Assembly: GCF_026262505.1 (NCBI RefSeq)
Contig: NC_067203.1
Span: 14,396,392 to 14,460,391, forward strand
DNA: 64,000 bases
DNA from: Trichomonas vaginalis G3
Lineage: Eukaryota; Parabasalia; Trichomonadida; Trichomonadidae
Reading direction: 5' to 3'
The number at the start of each line of letters is the position of its first letter. Within the stretch, counting starts at the first letter, position 1. This document shows positions 31,401-40,470 of this stretch, piece after piece. Position numbers and translations under genes: made by a program. The notes beneath the pieces are model-generated. The model was not told the DNA's origin. It saw only the letters and a list, made by a program, of their open reading frames with translations, and ran no database searches.

Positions 31401-34400
31401 TGTGATGAAGAAAGCAGGAATTAAATCACCAGGGAATAAAAACAAAGTACTTGCATCCGTAACAGAAACAATGATTTCATCGAAACATGTGGATTTCAAC
31501 CAATAATCAGGATTCTGTATTATGTTATGAGAATGACGTGGTTCAACAGCAACTTCGATCAATGATTTCAGTTCTCTAATGAAATGATAACTCAAAGAGA
31601 TCGTGAAAGGAGAATCAATCAATGAAACAATGTCTACTTTGTCATCTGTTGACGTATAAGACAAAATCAACTCTGTTTCATCAACAATAGAATCAATGTT
31701 TCCTGTGCAAGAATTAAAATGATTCACTCCAAACTTAGTTTGTAAAACAAACGTTGTTCTTTCATTTGAATTACTTGCAGCGATATCTATTGGTGGCATG
31801 TAAATTATGATTGTTGCCTGTTCTTTTGAAGAATTTCTGTTGCTGTGGCAAATTCTTATTTTGATGTCTTTTGTTGTGACGAATAAACAAGGTGGTGGAG
31901 ATGCTTTCGGCATTTGCAAATTCATTGCAGGAAGTTGGACACTTAACCAATCTTTTAAGATGGAATAAACACCATAGACATCTTCAGGACTGAATGAAAA
32001 GTTGACGTCATCATCAATTCCAAAACTCACAGTTTTGACACCCAAATATTCATCCAAATCATTATTTTTGTTTTTAAGATTTGCATCATATGACTTCGAT
32101 TCAGGAATAGGTTTTTCGTTCTTTTCTGTCTTAGAAATCTCAAATGTTGATTTGGATTTAGTTATAGGACCGTCACTTTTTGTCAGTTTATTTTCATCTG
32201 ATTCAATTTTGACACTTTCAGATCTATTGATTGCTTTTGACTTTTTAGCCATTTTTGCTAAATAGTTCGGTTGTCTTATTAAAGCGAAACAAGACAAATG
32301 ATCAATGATCTGTGGGAATTCGAAATTCTTCGTCAAAGAAACAAATCTGACATCACGAACGATAGACTTTACATCTATTGAATTTTCATCTGCACTCATT
32401 TTTGCAGACAAATAAACACTCAAAACTTCATCAGACATTCCTAGATCTACTTGACTTGGAAGTAGAACTCTGATGCTATCTGCATTTAATTTTCCAACAA
32501 AATTGTAGTCAACATTTGCTTTGACTTTTGGAATTTTAAGTTTCCAGAAAGGAGTTCTCCAAAGATAAACTAATAATGGAGTAAAAACAGCAGGATGCAA
32601 AATAAATGTTAATGAATTCAATGTAATATTTGGCACTTTTCCTATCGTTTCAATTTTAACCAAAAAATCATCAGGATGAGTGATAATTTTTGATTTGATT
32701 TTGTTCTGTAAAATTTGGAATGACTTCACTTCAGATCCTATTTCTTTTCCATGCATCGAAAAAGCAACACCATTTGTCAATATTCCGAAATCGATTTCTT
32801 TCAAATTCATTTGGAATTTGTTCAATCCGAAACTCAAATCAACAGGAATATTTGATTTGACATCGAACTCTTTCGGCATCAGCTTTTCAATGCTTGGCAT
32901 CATTTCATTAAGAAATGAAACATATGATTTCGCTGTTAAATGATCATAAACAACATTCATGTCAGAAATATCAACAAAAACGGTTATTTTATTGAGAAAA
33001 TTGTTTTTGTCATTTGTGTCAAAATTAAAGTCATAAATATCATTTTTGTTCATCGACCAAATCTTGTCGTAAGTCGATAAAGTCATGAACATCTTGATCT
33101 GCTGAATAAAAACAGATTTTTCCTGACCAGAAATCATACTCATTTCAGGTAAAGATAAAGAGAAAGACAATGATTTTGGTATACAAGACATTTTGATGTT
33201 TGGAAGTACGATATCACAATAAACAGCATTGTTTTCGTTGTTCTTCCATTCAAGGAAAAATTCAGAAATTTTTGTTTTAAATTTTGGCAGAAAACTGAGA
33301 TCGAATTTCTTTCTTGGCTGCCATTTACTTTCTTGTATTTCTTCAGCAATGAAACATTTCGTGCTATCATTTACTTCTCCAAGAATTGATTGTTCAGCTT
33401 CTTCTGACTTTTCCAAATCTTTAATTAGACTGCTATCCAACAAATTATCAATGGAAGTTCTTTTGATTGTCTCTGTTATCTGTTTCTGGATCTGTACTGG
33501 AATGAAATCAATGATGTTTGGAAAAGCAGTTACTGCAATTTTTCCAATATCAACACTCATAATACTTTGATTAATTTGACATGAAAAATCTTTCAAAACG
33601 AAAAATTCGCAGACTTTGAAATCTAATTTCATGAGCATCGATTGTGGATCGAATAAATCTCTCAAGAAATTCTTCCTTGATATTGTTTTAACATTGTTTT
33701 TCACTTGATTAATTTCGTAAGAGAACAACGGCAAAAACAAATTAAATTGTTTGTTGTTTCTTTCAACAATTGTCATAAAAGACTTCAAAATTATATCATC
33801 TAACTTCTGCGCATGCAAACATTCCAATATAGAATTAGTATAATTAAATACAAATTCTAATGTTTTGTCATCAATTGTCAGATTTAAATTCATAAGTTTA
33901 CATGTCAAATCTGACATCAAAAATTCTCTATTGACCAATTTTGATTTGAATTTTACGTCAGTGTCCATTTTCTCGAGACAAACGAATTCATCATTGATGA
34001 TATTCAAGCTGCTAAAGATAGATAAAAATATATCTTCGTCTTTTCTTGATTTTTGTTTATCATCATTCATCAAAGAAACTTTTGTTTGAATCTTTAATTT
34101 GTCTAGTTCAAAAGAAATTGTTTCCATGTCGAATGTCATATCCCATTTCTTTAGATTATAGACATTGATGACGAACGGTATCATGTTTATATCAATGAAC
34201 TTAAATTTGAAAGCGTTTCCATCCAAATATCTCAAGAAATCCAAAACTTTGTCAAAATTAAAAATTAATTGTCCAGTTCTTCCTTGAATTGTTGCCAAAT
34301 CATGTCCATAACTGAATGTCAATGTCATCCATGTACTTACATTATGAACGGCAGTCATGAATTTGTTGTTTTGTATATCAATATTTATATCTTGCAAAGA

Positions 34401-35738
34401 AATAGAATATTGATGCAAAACATCAGAAATAAATCCACGAACTGAGTAATTCAAGATTTCCAAATTAGCAAAATCTGTTTTATCATTATTAAGCAGCTTG
34501 ATATTGATCTTGTTTATGATTCCGAACATTTGAAATGAATTCAAAGTTGACATGAATCCTTCACTTTGTTTTTGCAATTCTCTTTTCTCTTCTTCTGTCA
34601 ATTGATTGACTTTTATTGATAATTCAACACGCCTTCTCGCTTTGGCGTATTGAAGCAAAAGAATTTTGGACGATTTGCTGAGATTTGTTATGAAGCTGTC
34701 AAATTTTTTGGCACTTTTTCTTGTAAAAATATTTTGATCCAAAGATTTTTTGTATAAGTTGTAATATTCCTTTCTATTCTTGAGAAATTCGAGTGCCAAC
34801 TTAGCAGAAAAGTACTTCTTTCCATGTTGAACAGATGCACATCTCATTGCGTAGAATAACATTTTTTCTTCATCGTATAAGTTCTTTGGTCGAGCGCATT
34901 CTACGTATTTCTGTCTGCACAATGATTTGGATAAGAGAACTGATATCAATGAGATCTGTTTGATCTGTTCTTGCGTTAATTGAAATACAACTTCATTAAA
35001 GTTACATTCAATGGAGTTCATGATAGGAGTAAGAGTATCTCTGTAGTGGGAATAAAAGACTTCAATGTGCGGATAATCTAAAATAATTTGTCTTTGTGAT
35101 TTTTCGAAAAATTTGACAAACTCAAGTGGAGATTCTAAAGGAATGCTTGGGATGTTTGCATCCATGAACATGTACATTCCTGTAATTGATATGATTTTTG
35201 AGAAAAAAGAACGATCGCCTATTTTCATTTGGTTTGAAGATTCGATTTTGAACTCAGGAAGGACAAATCCTATTGTACTGGTTCCTGCATCGGTCGGAAC
35301 TGTAATCGAAACGTAAATATTTTTAACTAATACATTTAAATTATCCACAAATTTGTCTAAAAAGCCTAATGCTTGTTTGAGATTGTCGACATCTTTTTGC
35401 TTGTTTTGACCTCGTACTTTTTGGCTTGTCATTTCATCACTTGACTGTACAAAGTAATCCCAATCTACTTTCAAAGAAACATGAATATCTTCAATTTGTA
35501 CAATAGTAGGAGCAGATTCTAGCTTTGTCCATGGAAAGTTCAAGTAAAGTCTTGATATTATACCCTTTTCAACAAGTAAACCTAATCCAACTTTTTCGAA
35601 TGCTTTTTCTTGAAGTTCTAAGTCTCTAATCTCCGTAATTCCTTTAAGAATATCCATTTTCATCTGTCGGGACTTTACTGGCTTCATAAATTCATCGAGG
35701 ATGGATGTTAGAGTCCTCGAAACTATTCCCTTCAGCAT
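28455..35738 (-). CDS. VPS13: VPS13 family lipid-transfer protein
   Basis: VPS13 proteins are very long rods that channel lipids between membranes at contact sites. The start MLKGIVSRTLTSILDEF with DLELQEKAFEK and GIISRLYLNFPWTKLESAP is the chorein amino-terminal domain. A VAB/SHR-BD-type region lies around residues 1550-1950 (PFYFYQENEDEKVLVQPNSF), and a DUF1162/carboxyl domain follows (IKIAWADIFPLDIYLS). At 2427 residues it is shorter than yeast Vps13 (about 3144) but within the range for protists. The ATG at 35738 is chosen because the only earlier in-frame codon is a TTG. Upstream there is an Inr-like TCATTTTA and a two-codon upstream frame. The whole 7.3 kb is open. Confidence 0.9.
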   Translation of the reverse strand: MLKGIVSRTLTSILDEFMKPVKSRQMKMDILKGITEIRDLELQEKAFEKVGLGLLVEKGIISRLYLNFPWTKLESAPTIVQIEDIHVSLKVDWDYFVQSSDEMTSQKVRGQNKQKDVDNLKQALGFLDKFVDNLNVLVKNIYVSITVPTDAGTSTIGFVLPEFKIESSNQMKIGDRSFFSKIISITGMYMFMDANIPSIPLESPLEFVKFFEKSQRQIILDYPHIEVFYSHYRDTLTPIMNSIECNFNEVVFQLTQEQIKQISLISVLLSKSLCRQKYVECARPKNLYDEEKMLFYAMRCASVQHGKKYFSAKLALEFLKNRKEYYNLYKKSLDQNIFTRKSAKKFDSFITNLSKSSKILLLQYAKARRRVELSIKVNQLTEEEKRELQKQSEGFMSTLNSFQMFGIINKINIKLLNNDKTDFANLEILNYSVRGFISDVLHQYSISLQDINIDIQNNKFMTAVHNVSTWMTLTFSYGHDLATIQGRTGQLIFNFDKVLDFLRYLDGNAFKFKFIDINMIPFVINVYNLKKWDMTFDMETISFELDKLKIQTKVSLMNDDKQKSRKDEDIFLSIFSSLNIINDEFVCLEKMDTDVKFKSKLVNREFLMSDLTCKLMNLNLTIDDKTLEFVFNYTNSILECLHAQKLDDIILKSFMTIVERNNKQFNLFLPLFSYEINQVKNNVKTISRKNFLRDLFDPQSMLMKLDFKVCEFFVLKDFSCQINQSIMSVDIGKIAVTAFPNIIDFIPVQIQKQITETIKRTSIDNLLDSSLIKDLEKSEEAEQSILGEVNDSTKCFIAEEIQESKWQPRKKFDLSFLPKFKTKISEFFLEWKNNENNAVYCDIVLPNIKMSCIPKSLSFSLSLPEMSMISGQEKSVFIQQIKMFMTLSTYDKIWSMNKNDIYDFNFDTNDKNNFLNKITVFVDISDMNVVYDHLTAKSYVSFLNEMMPSIEKLMPKEFDVKSNIPVDLSFGLNKFQMNLKEIDFGILTNGVAFSMHGKEIGSEVKSFQILQNKIKSKIITHPDDFLVKIETIGKVPNITLNSLTFILHPAVFTPLLVYLWRTPFWKLKIPKVKANVDYNFVGKLNADSIRVLLPSQVDLGMSDEVLSVYLSAKMSADENSIDVKSIVRDVRFVSLTKNFEFPQIIDHLSCFALIRQPNYLAKMAKKSKAINRSESVKIESDENKLTKSDGPITKSKSTFEISKTEKNEKPIPESKSYDANLKNKNNDLDEYLGVKTVSFGIDDDVNFSFSPEDVYGVYSILKDWLSVQLPAMNLQMPKASPPPCLFVTTKDIKIRICHSNRNSSKEQATIIIYMPPIDIAASNSNERTTFVLQTKFGVNHFNSCTGNIDSIVDETELILSYTSTDDKVDIVSLIDSPFTISLSYHFIRELKSLIEVAVEPRHSHNIIQNPDYWLKSTCFDEIIVSVTDASTLFLFPGDLIPAFFITANSFIIVTINNKSKKFRATDILYPISLSESVVIAKHPYNGGMMLEFASKYSMKNDLSFDLYIYVKTNSGFVFLCVLPRHEIRSLLPYSGTYFFASSKRMPTNKPHLTILGPKENTNKCDVYSDDNYVPCTISKQKSDIFGFDILSITEEFTLKNLVPYSMHYNINNQKFLANYGETIPIPNFGSKNYVSITASYDDTNYPTYDWLYFTGKDIQYIPAYVCKNISLFCVIEDKTLIVYSPVVLFNSTSNQLKIENEILPPGNFTLWSFKTQKLISLEIFQKSRQLKNAIDPSIAGVCDELFLENLSNDLYYSLRYKSERQSNDFYRTIAITITDGIRVDNKLDYGITLIPKCEISDADLMSFFIPPQTMKIFNITSKEKKYSLGIGVDNCDRTIILSKPLPKTVFKMKRDGNFEFIEIEVKDELTSIFVTLRKVYQSRFIISNDLTIPFYFYQENEDEKVLVQPNSFEDFAYEEPFGPKQIYFVLQESKFCISLDDTNRQIMLNKSFDHRKVYIVIKYVKGQCRISLVNEGIQKDNLVKSGQFQLSINSIYFSLIDDLFREILCANFNLIDLLSEMKDDYISLRLKIDSMTVDDQNETSPHPAIIRSENRTFFDLHFIFQTDVLQSHEILYISMIMQPLHVYVVPQFLSDVYSFFLSLDIEKDLMSIISPARSSFGISNEIKIAWADIFPLDIYLSITNADKYVQRYPFQSIFRPFISLSERRLSLPAFFLTEFNGSLQEIANELTFVYAVNGLDFLLSNMGTLGTLLKWVGVVGRVRSKLNINHDKFRNLPIELSTEHNYDNRVTWLGCFNNYTIQNVFVIQNNFNVTESLLSKILNSPSKEITACIINTKAVIGSIVAQPRVNNQSVTMFRRRLPLCCLTNSVTNYNEKISRCQQILIEKKLGRPMFFGKMVDKNNYLVFVTIDYVCCLSPDYLVEWSCPVLGVESILNDGKIITMHYARETRVVESDHAGAIVLFISTS

Positions 35739-35751
35739 TTTTTGCAAAATT

Positions 35752-35757
35752 TTACAT
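35752..35757 (-). promoter_or_regulatory. Start-stop upstream frame (ATG-TAA) before VPS13
   Basis: ATG immediately followed by TAA, 13 bases before the VPS13 ATG and downstream of the Inr-like TCATTTTA. It would be translated first by a scanning ribosome. Confidence 0.45.
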
Positions 35758-35766
35758 AAATTCCAA

Positions 35767-35774
35767 TAAAATGA
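35767..35774 (-). promoter_or_regulatory. Inr-like site of VPS13
   Basis: TCATTTTA on the minus strand, about 29 bases before the start codon, a little farther than usual. No better match lies nearer. Confidence 0.5.
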
Positions 35775-36241
35775 CTTAGTAAAAATACAATATTCTCAAA
35801 AGAAATAATTTTTTCAGAGTTTTTTCTTTGATCATATTCGGTGAAAGAATTCAGTGAAGTAAATTATGATCCAATTTTTAGTATTCATGCAAATATACCA
35901 TTAAAAGAGACCATTAATGCTGAAAATGGTAATAATAATTGTTACATATCAAATTAAATGATTATTTTAGATTCAAATTTGATCAATAAAGAGAATAATC
36001 AGCAATTTGTGAAAGCATTATGATTAAAATCCTGAGATGGAACATAGAGCATAGCATACAAGCTTACATTTAATTCTATTGTCATTAAAATTCTCACAAG
36101 GTTAATAAATTTCATTCAAAGATGAATATTAATAATTTTCTATATAAAATAGGAATTTCTGCAAGGACAAGCAAATATTTTATTTCCGACTTTTTATTTG
36201 AAAGGCGTCAGACTAAAAGGTGACATCTGATCAATTCACAT
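35775..36241. other. Divergent spacer between VPS13 and CK2 beta
   Basis: AT-rich, no gene. It must hold both promoters, because the genes diverge. A TTCACAT directly before the CK2 beta ATG can act as its initiator. Confidence 0.55.
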
Positions 36242-36859
36242 ATGGGAAAATCTTTTGCTGAGTGGTTGACATCACTCAAAAAGTATAAATTCTTTGTAAT
36301 TGTTGCTCACGATTATCTGATGGATAATTTCAACTACTTTGGACTCAAAAAATATTTCGATAGATTTCCAGAAGCACAGGTAGTCATCCGTGGAAGTTAC
36401 AAGCCTAGAATTGAAGAAGATCCAGATCTCCTCAAGCAAGCAATCCATCTTTATGGCTTGATTCATGCAAGATATCTTGTAACTTTAGATGGAATAGGCG
36501 ATATGAAAGAAAAGTTTAGCGATGGTGAATTTCCAAAATGTCCAAGATACCTATGTAATGGCCATTCATGTCTTCCTTATGGAACATCAGAAATTTATGG
36601 CGAAAATACACTCAAACTCTTTTGTCCAAGCTGCTGCGATGTCTATGATATGTATATTCCACTGTACCAAAATATAGATGGCGCATTTTTCGGGCCAAAT
36701 TATGTTCATATTCTTAAGCAAAGATATAGAACAGTAACTCCAAGCAAACCATTAAAAGAACTTGTACCAAGAGTTTTTGGCTTCAAGATGTCTAGACAAA
36801 AACCTAAAAAAATCAAATCCAAGCAAAATAAACCAAAACCGATCGAAGTCAAGAATTAA
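36242..36859 (+). CDS. CSNK2B: Casein kinase 2 regulatory (beta) subunit
   Basis: CK2 beta dimerises through a zinc finger and docks the catalytic CK2 subunits. The protein has 205 residues, close to the usual 215. The zinc cysteines are C100, C105, C128 and C131, with the same spacing as in the human protein. Other family marks are ALLKQAIHLYGLIHARY-like LYGLIHARYLVT, LPYGTSEIYGENTLKLFCPSC, and DGAFFGPNYVHI. The tail is basic (KPKKIKSKQNKPKP). The usual acidic loop is reduced to EEDPD. Single gene with its own short leader. Confidence 0.93.
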   Translation: MGKSFAEWLTSLKKYKFFVIVAHDYLMDNFNYFGLKKYFDRFPEAQVVIRGSYKPRIEEDPDLLKQAIHLYGLIHARYLVTLDGIGDMKEKFSDGEFPKCPRYLCNGHSCLPYGTSEIYGENTLKLFCPSCCDVYDMYIPLYQNIDGAFFGPNYVHILKQRYRTVTPSKPLKELVPRVFGFKMSRQKPKKIKSKQNKPKPIEVKN

Positions 36860-37369
36860 ATAAGAACTACAATATGTTACATCATATTTCAGTTGCATTT
36901 AGTCGTCATCATTGGTACGAATTATAATTCAAGCATTCCTTAATGAATTCATGCTTTATTGCAGCTTTTATTTTTCATTGTAATCTTTTTGGACTAAAAA
37001 TTATAAATATCTGTATGCTAAATCACATAAAATTCTAAAAATGTCATTGTTATATCATTCATCACTCTCCTATGACTCTTACTACATTAAGTTATAGTGA
37101 ATGAAACGCACATTAAGATCAGAAAGCATTGTTTATCTGTCTTATAAAGCTATAATTTTTTTATATTTGAAATAGTTTATGGATTTAAACATATGATCTT
37201 TTGAATTAGCTTATAGAAATGAAATTTATAGGATTTTAGTAACGCTTTGTATGAATTGAATTCTCTTCAATGTTAAAAGTGATAGATTGAAGAAAAATAA
37301 TCATGAAATTGGATTATCTTAGAAATGCACATCATATTTTCACTCAAATATAGATAAAATCAATCAAAA
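36860..37369. other. Spacer, no gene
   Basis: AT-rich sequence between two genes on the same strand. TCAATCAAAA directly before the next ATG can serve as its Inr. Nothing else recognised. Confidence 0.55.
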
Positions 37370-40300
37370 ATGTTGGCGAACCTGATCAAGAAAGAGCAAC
37401 TTGTCTCAGCATCAGGATCAACCGACCTTCTTATTCACACACATTCAGTTAACGTTGGAAATCTGATCCTTTCTTCGATCCTTACTAAAGCGAATAGTGT
37501 TTTCTTAATCGCCCAATCAAAAGATCTCCCGAATAACATGATTTGCAAAGCAAATATTAATAATGCAAAGGTTTTACTCACTAAATTATCACCGGACATG
37601 TCATCTTTAGCATGCTTTTTGGCTGACTCGAAAATATGCATTTTATCTACTGTTCCTTTTCTAAATTTCGTATCACCAAACACAATTAACGGCTTAGTTA
37701 ATACTCCTATGTTCTCTCATTCTACATTAGGATACACATTAAATCCAGAAAAATCCACAAATGGTTATAGAGAGTCACAACCATTCAAATTCAATGTAAT
37801 AAATGCTTTCTGGTGGCATCCAATCAAGAGGAAGTATTTGATTATCATTGAATCCAACGGAGTTCAGATAATTTCAACTCATTCTTTTACTGTCGTCAAA
37901 TCTCTACAGTATTCGGATGTTGTTACTGGATCTTTTGCAGCCCTTGAGAACGGCATCGGCAAAATTGCGCTTTTTACTAAAACAAATACTCATATCATCA
38001 CAATTCAACAACAGAACGAAGAAATCACACATACTACAACTCTCGAAGGAATATTATACGATTACTCAATTCCGATCCTCACACAGATGTGCGAATTGAA
38101 AGATTCAAAGTGGTTATTAACAGTTTTAAATCAAAAACTTATTTTTTACGATAACGATATCCAAACAATTCCTATAACCTCTTTCGATACAAATTCATCA
38201 AAAACAACTTCATTTGCTGTTACAAAGAACTTTTTATACGAAGTTACAGATGGAATCGCTTCTGTTCAGTTCATTAAGTCAATTGATGTAAGGAAACATG
38301 AACTAATGCGTGATGTAATATCAATGACAGTTGTTGATGCTCAAAATGACATAGTTTTGTTGTTATCTCCTTCATCAGCAACAATTTTCTCATTGAGAGC
38401 AGAACCGAAGATCTTATTCAACGAATTCCTGCTCAGACATCAATACCGTGATGCTTTCGCCCTTTGCGACGGTTTTAATTTGGATATGAAATCTGAATGC
38501 GAACAAGCTGCAACGAAATGCATCAAATCCGGTGATTGTGATTCAGCTTTAGAGGTTCTAAGAGAAGGAAAATGCGAAATTCGCTCAGCATTACAGAGAT
38601 TATTGTCAGAAGGTAAAGAAAAGTACGCTTTGCACCTACTTTTGAGAAGTCCAAGTATGTTACCAAAAGACAAAACCGATAAAATCTTCGAAAACTTACT
38701 TCTCAAAATTTATTACAAGCAACAATGCTTTTCTCGCATGAACTTGCTATTGAAACGCATTGTTAGACCAAGTAGTATCCTTCCAACCTTGATTTCGTTC
38801 AATCAAACCCAGCTTTATAAAGATCTTGTTGATGGCAAGGAAATAGAAGGATATCCATTAGCTTTACTTGCCAGATTTACAATGGAGAATCAGATAGAAA
38901 CCACTAAATACCTAGAATATGCTTCTCAACTTGATTTACAAGAAATGCCACGAATCTTTTCTCCAGAATTCAAGGCTTTGATGCACTCAGCCCGCAAGCC
39001 TGATGGATGCGCTGAACTTTCCTCAATACCAGTTTGCTCTACTTTGAAATTTACAAAGAATTCAAATTATTATCTTCACAGTGGACACTTGTATTCAAAC
39101 GGATCGATGACAGACCCACTAGACGACCGCAATTATCTCAGTTTCGAGATATTCGGAGACAGAATTTTCACTACCGATGAGAAGTTCAACGTCTATTCCT
39201 CTCCATTGTCTAATATTAAGTTTGACCCACTTGACTGCCCTCAAACTTTCATGATGCAAAGCGATTCAAAGAGCATTGTATTTTTATCAGTAAATGGAAG
39301 TATCTTGAAACTCGGAAACGGAAGGTTCTTCGAAACATACGATGGAGACTTTGTTGATATTTGCTTCTACAAAGGAACAATGTATGGTTTGGACGAACAT
39401 GGCGTTGTATTTTCTTTCTCTGACAAATCAAAGAAAGAAGTTTATTCAAACAAGTTCATAAATGCAATTGCGGCTTCATCTAACGGAATTGTTTACGTTT
39501 CTGGCCAAAATTGCATTTATAATTCTGAAGAAATTCAACTTGACTTTGTTCCAGAGGTTATTAAGTCATGCGAAAACTATTCTGTTGTTGCTGGTCATGG
39601 GAAAGCCGCAATTTTTGGAGAATCAGTTAAAATAATAACTTATTCCGAGAGAATTGGCACAATTTTAGATATTACCAATGATATACATGATAATATCGTG
39701 ATAATTGGTTCATCAGCATCACCAATGTTCATCAATCAGCCACAACCAGAGTTTAATGACTTTAATTTCTCAGAATGCCAACTTATTGTCTCCAAATATC
39801 CATCAGACATCTCATTGAAGATTGTTAATCACGCATGCCGTACAATGCTCCTATTTTTGTATGGTAAATTTGATGAAATTGAAGGCAAATACGAAGAAAT
39901 TGCTCCATTTGTGCTAAAAATGGACACATTGAATGCAATTGCTGCTATTCGTGCAATTGCAACAAATTGTTCATCATTCCCTGACATCCTTTTGTCAAGT
40001 GATGTTTGTAGAACTGCTTTTCTCCAGCATCCACAAGATTTGAAAGTTCTCAAACAAAATCAACTTGTTAAATTATTACCACCAGTCATTAAACAGAAGG
40101 GATGTTCAATGGACTTAGTTCAGAGTATTTTGAAACCTCCGTCAAGTTCATCAATCATTTCATCATCAATGGCAAGAGAATCAGATTTAATTGCATTCTC
40201 TTGTTCACATGTAATGAATCAGACAGAGTTAGATTCTTCTTTGTTCTCTCTGAAAGAGTTCTTCGAAACTGCTAAGTTGAAGAAGTCGTATCAATGCATA

Positions 40301-40381
40301 GAAAGCAACTACAAACAGAACTCTATTGACTTGCAATGCCCCAGATGTTTGCTTCGTCATTTATCTCAGAAATATAAGTAA
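37370..40381 (+). CDS. Beta-propeller/solenoid trafficking-type protein
   Basis: A 1003-residue protein. Residues 1-340 are beta-rich and propeller-like (AFWWHPIKRKYLIIIESNGVQII); about 345-560 are helical solenoid (EFLLRHQYRDAFALCDGFNLD; SGDCDSALEVLREGKCE); a second beta-rich part follows at 570-790; then helices; and a possible zinc site ends the protein (CSHVMNQTEL ... CPRCLLRHL). Propeller plus solenoid plus terminal zinc finger is the layout of HOPS/CORVET and HPS5-type vesicle coat proteins, so a role in endosome or lysosome traffic is likely. I cannot assign the exact subunit. The ATG follows an Inr-like TCAATCAAAA. Confidence 0.65.
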   Translation: MLANLIKKEQLVSASGSTDLLIHTHSVNVGNLILSSILTKANSVFLIAQSKDLPNNMICKANINNAKVLLTKLSPDMSSLACFLADSKICILSTVPFLNFVSPNTINGLVNTPMFSHSTLGYTLNPEKSTNGYRESQPFKFNVINAFWWHPIKRKYLIIIESNGVQIISTHSFTVVKSLQYSDVVTGSFAALENGIGKIALFTKTNTHIITIQQQNEEITHTTTLEGILYDYSIPILTQMCELKDSKWLLTVLNQKLIFYDNDIQTIPITSFDTNSSKTTSFAVTKNFLYEVTDGIASVQFIKSIDVRKHELMRDVISMTVVDAQNDIVLLLSPSSATIFSLRAEPKILFNEFLLRHQYRDAFALCDGFNLDMKSECEQAATKCIKSGDCDSALEVLREGKCEIRSALQRLLSEGKEKYALHLLLRSPSMLPKDKTDKIFENLLLKIYYKQQCFSRMNLLLKRIVRPSSILPTLISFNQTQLYKDLVDGKEIEGYPLALLARFTMENQIETTKYLEYASQLDLQEMPRIFSPEFKALMHSARKPDGCAELSSIPVCSTLKFTKNSNYYLHSGHLYSNGSMTDPLDDRNYLSFEIFGDRIFTTDEKFNVYSSPLSNIKFDPLDCPQTFMMQSDSKSIVFLSVNGSILKLGNGRFFETYDGDFVDICFYKGTMYGLDEHGVVFSFSDKSKKEVYSNKFINAIAASSNGIVYVSGQNCIYNSEEIQLDFVPEVIKSCENYSVVAGHGKAAIFGESVKIITYSERIGTILDITNDIHDNIVIIGSSASPMFINQPQPEFNDFNFSECQLIVSKYPSDISLKIVNHACRTMLLFLYGKFDEIEGKYEEIAPFVLKMDTLNAIAAIRAIATNCSSFPDILLSSDVCRTAFLQHPQDLKVLKQNQLVKLLPPVIKQKGCSMDLVQSILKPPSSSSIISSSMARESDLIAFSCSHVMNQTELDSSLFSLKEFFETAKLKKSYQCIESNYKQNSIDLQCPRCLLRHLSQKYK

Positions 40382-40470
40382 CTTATTATATTAGAATAAA
40401 AATATTTATTTTCTTTCAATTTAGATTACCTTTTTTATTTCTCTCTTATCAAATAAAAGTAAACACGTTA

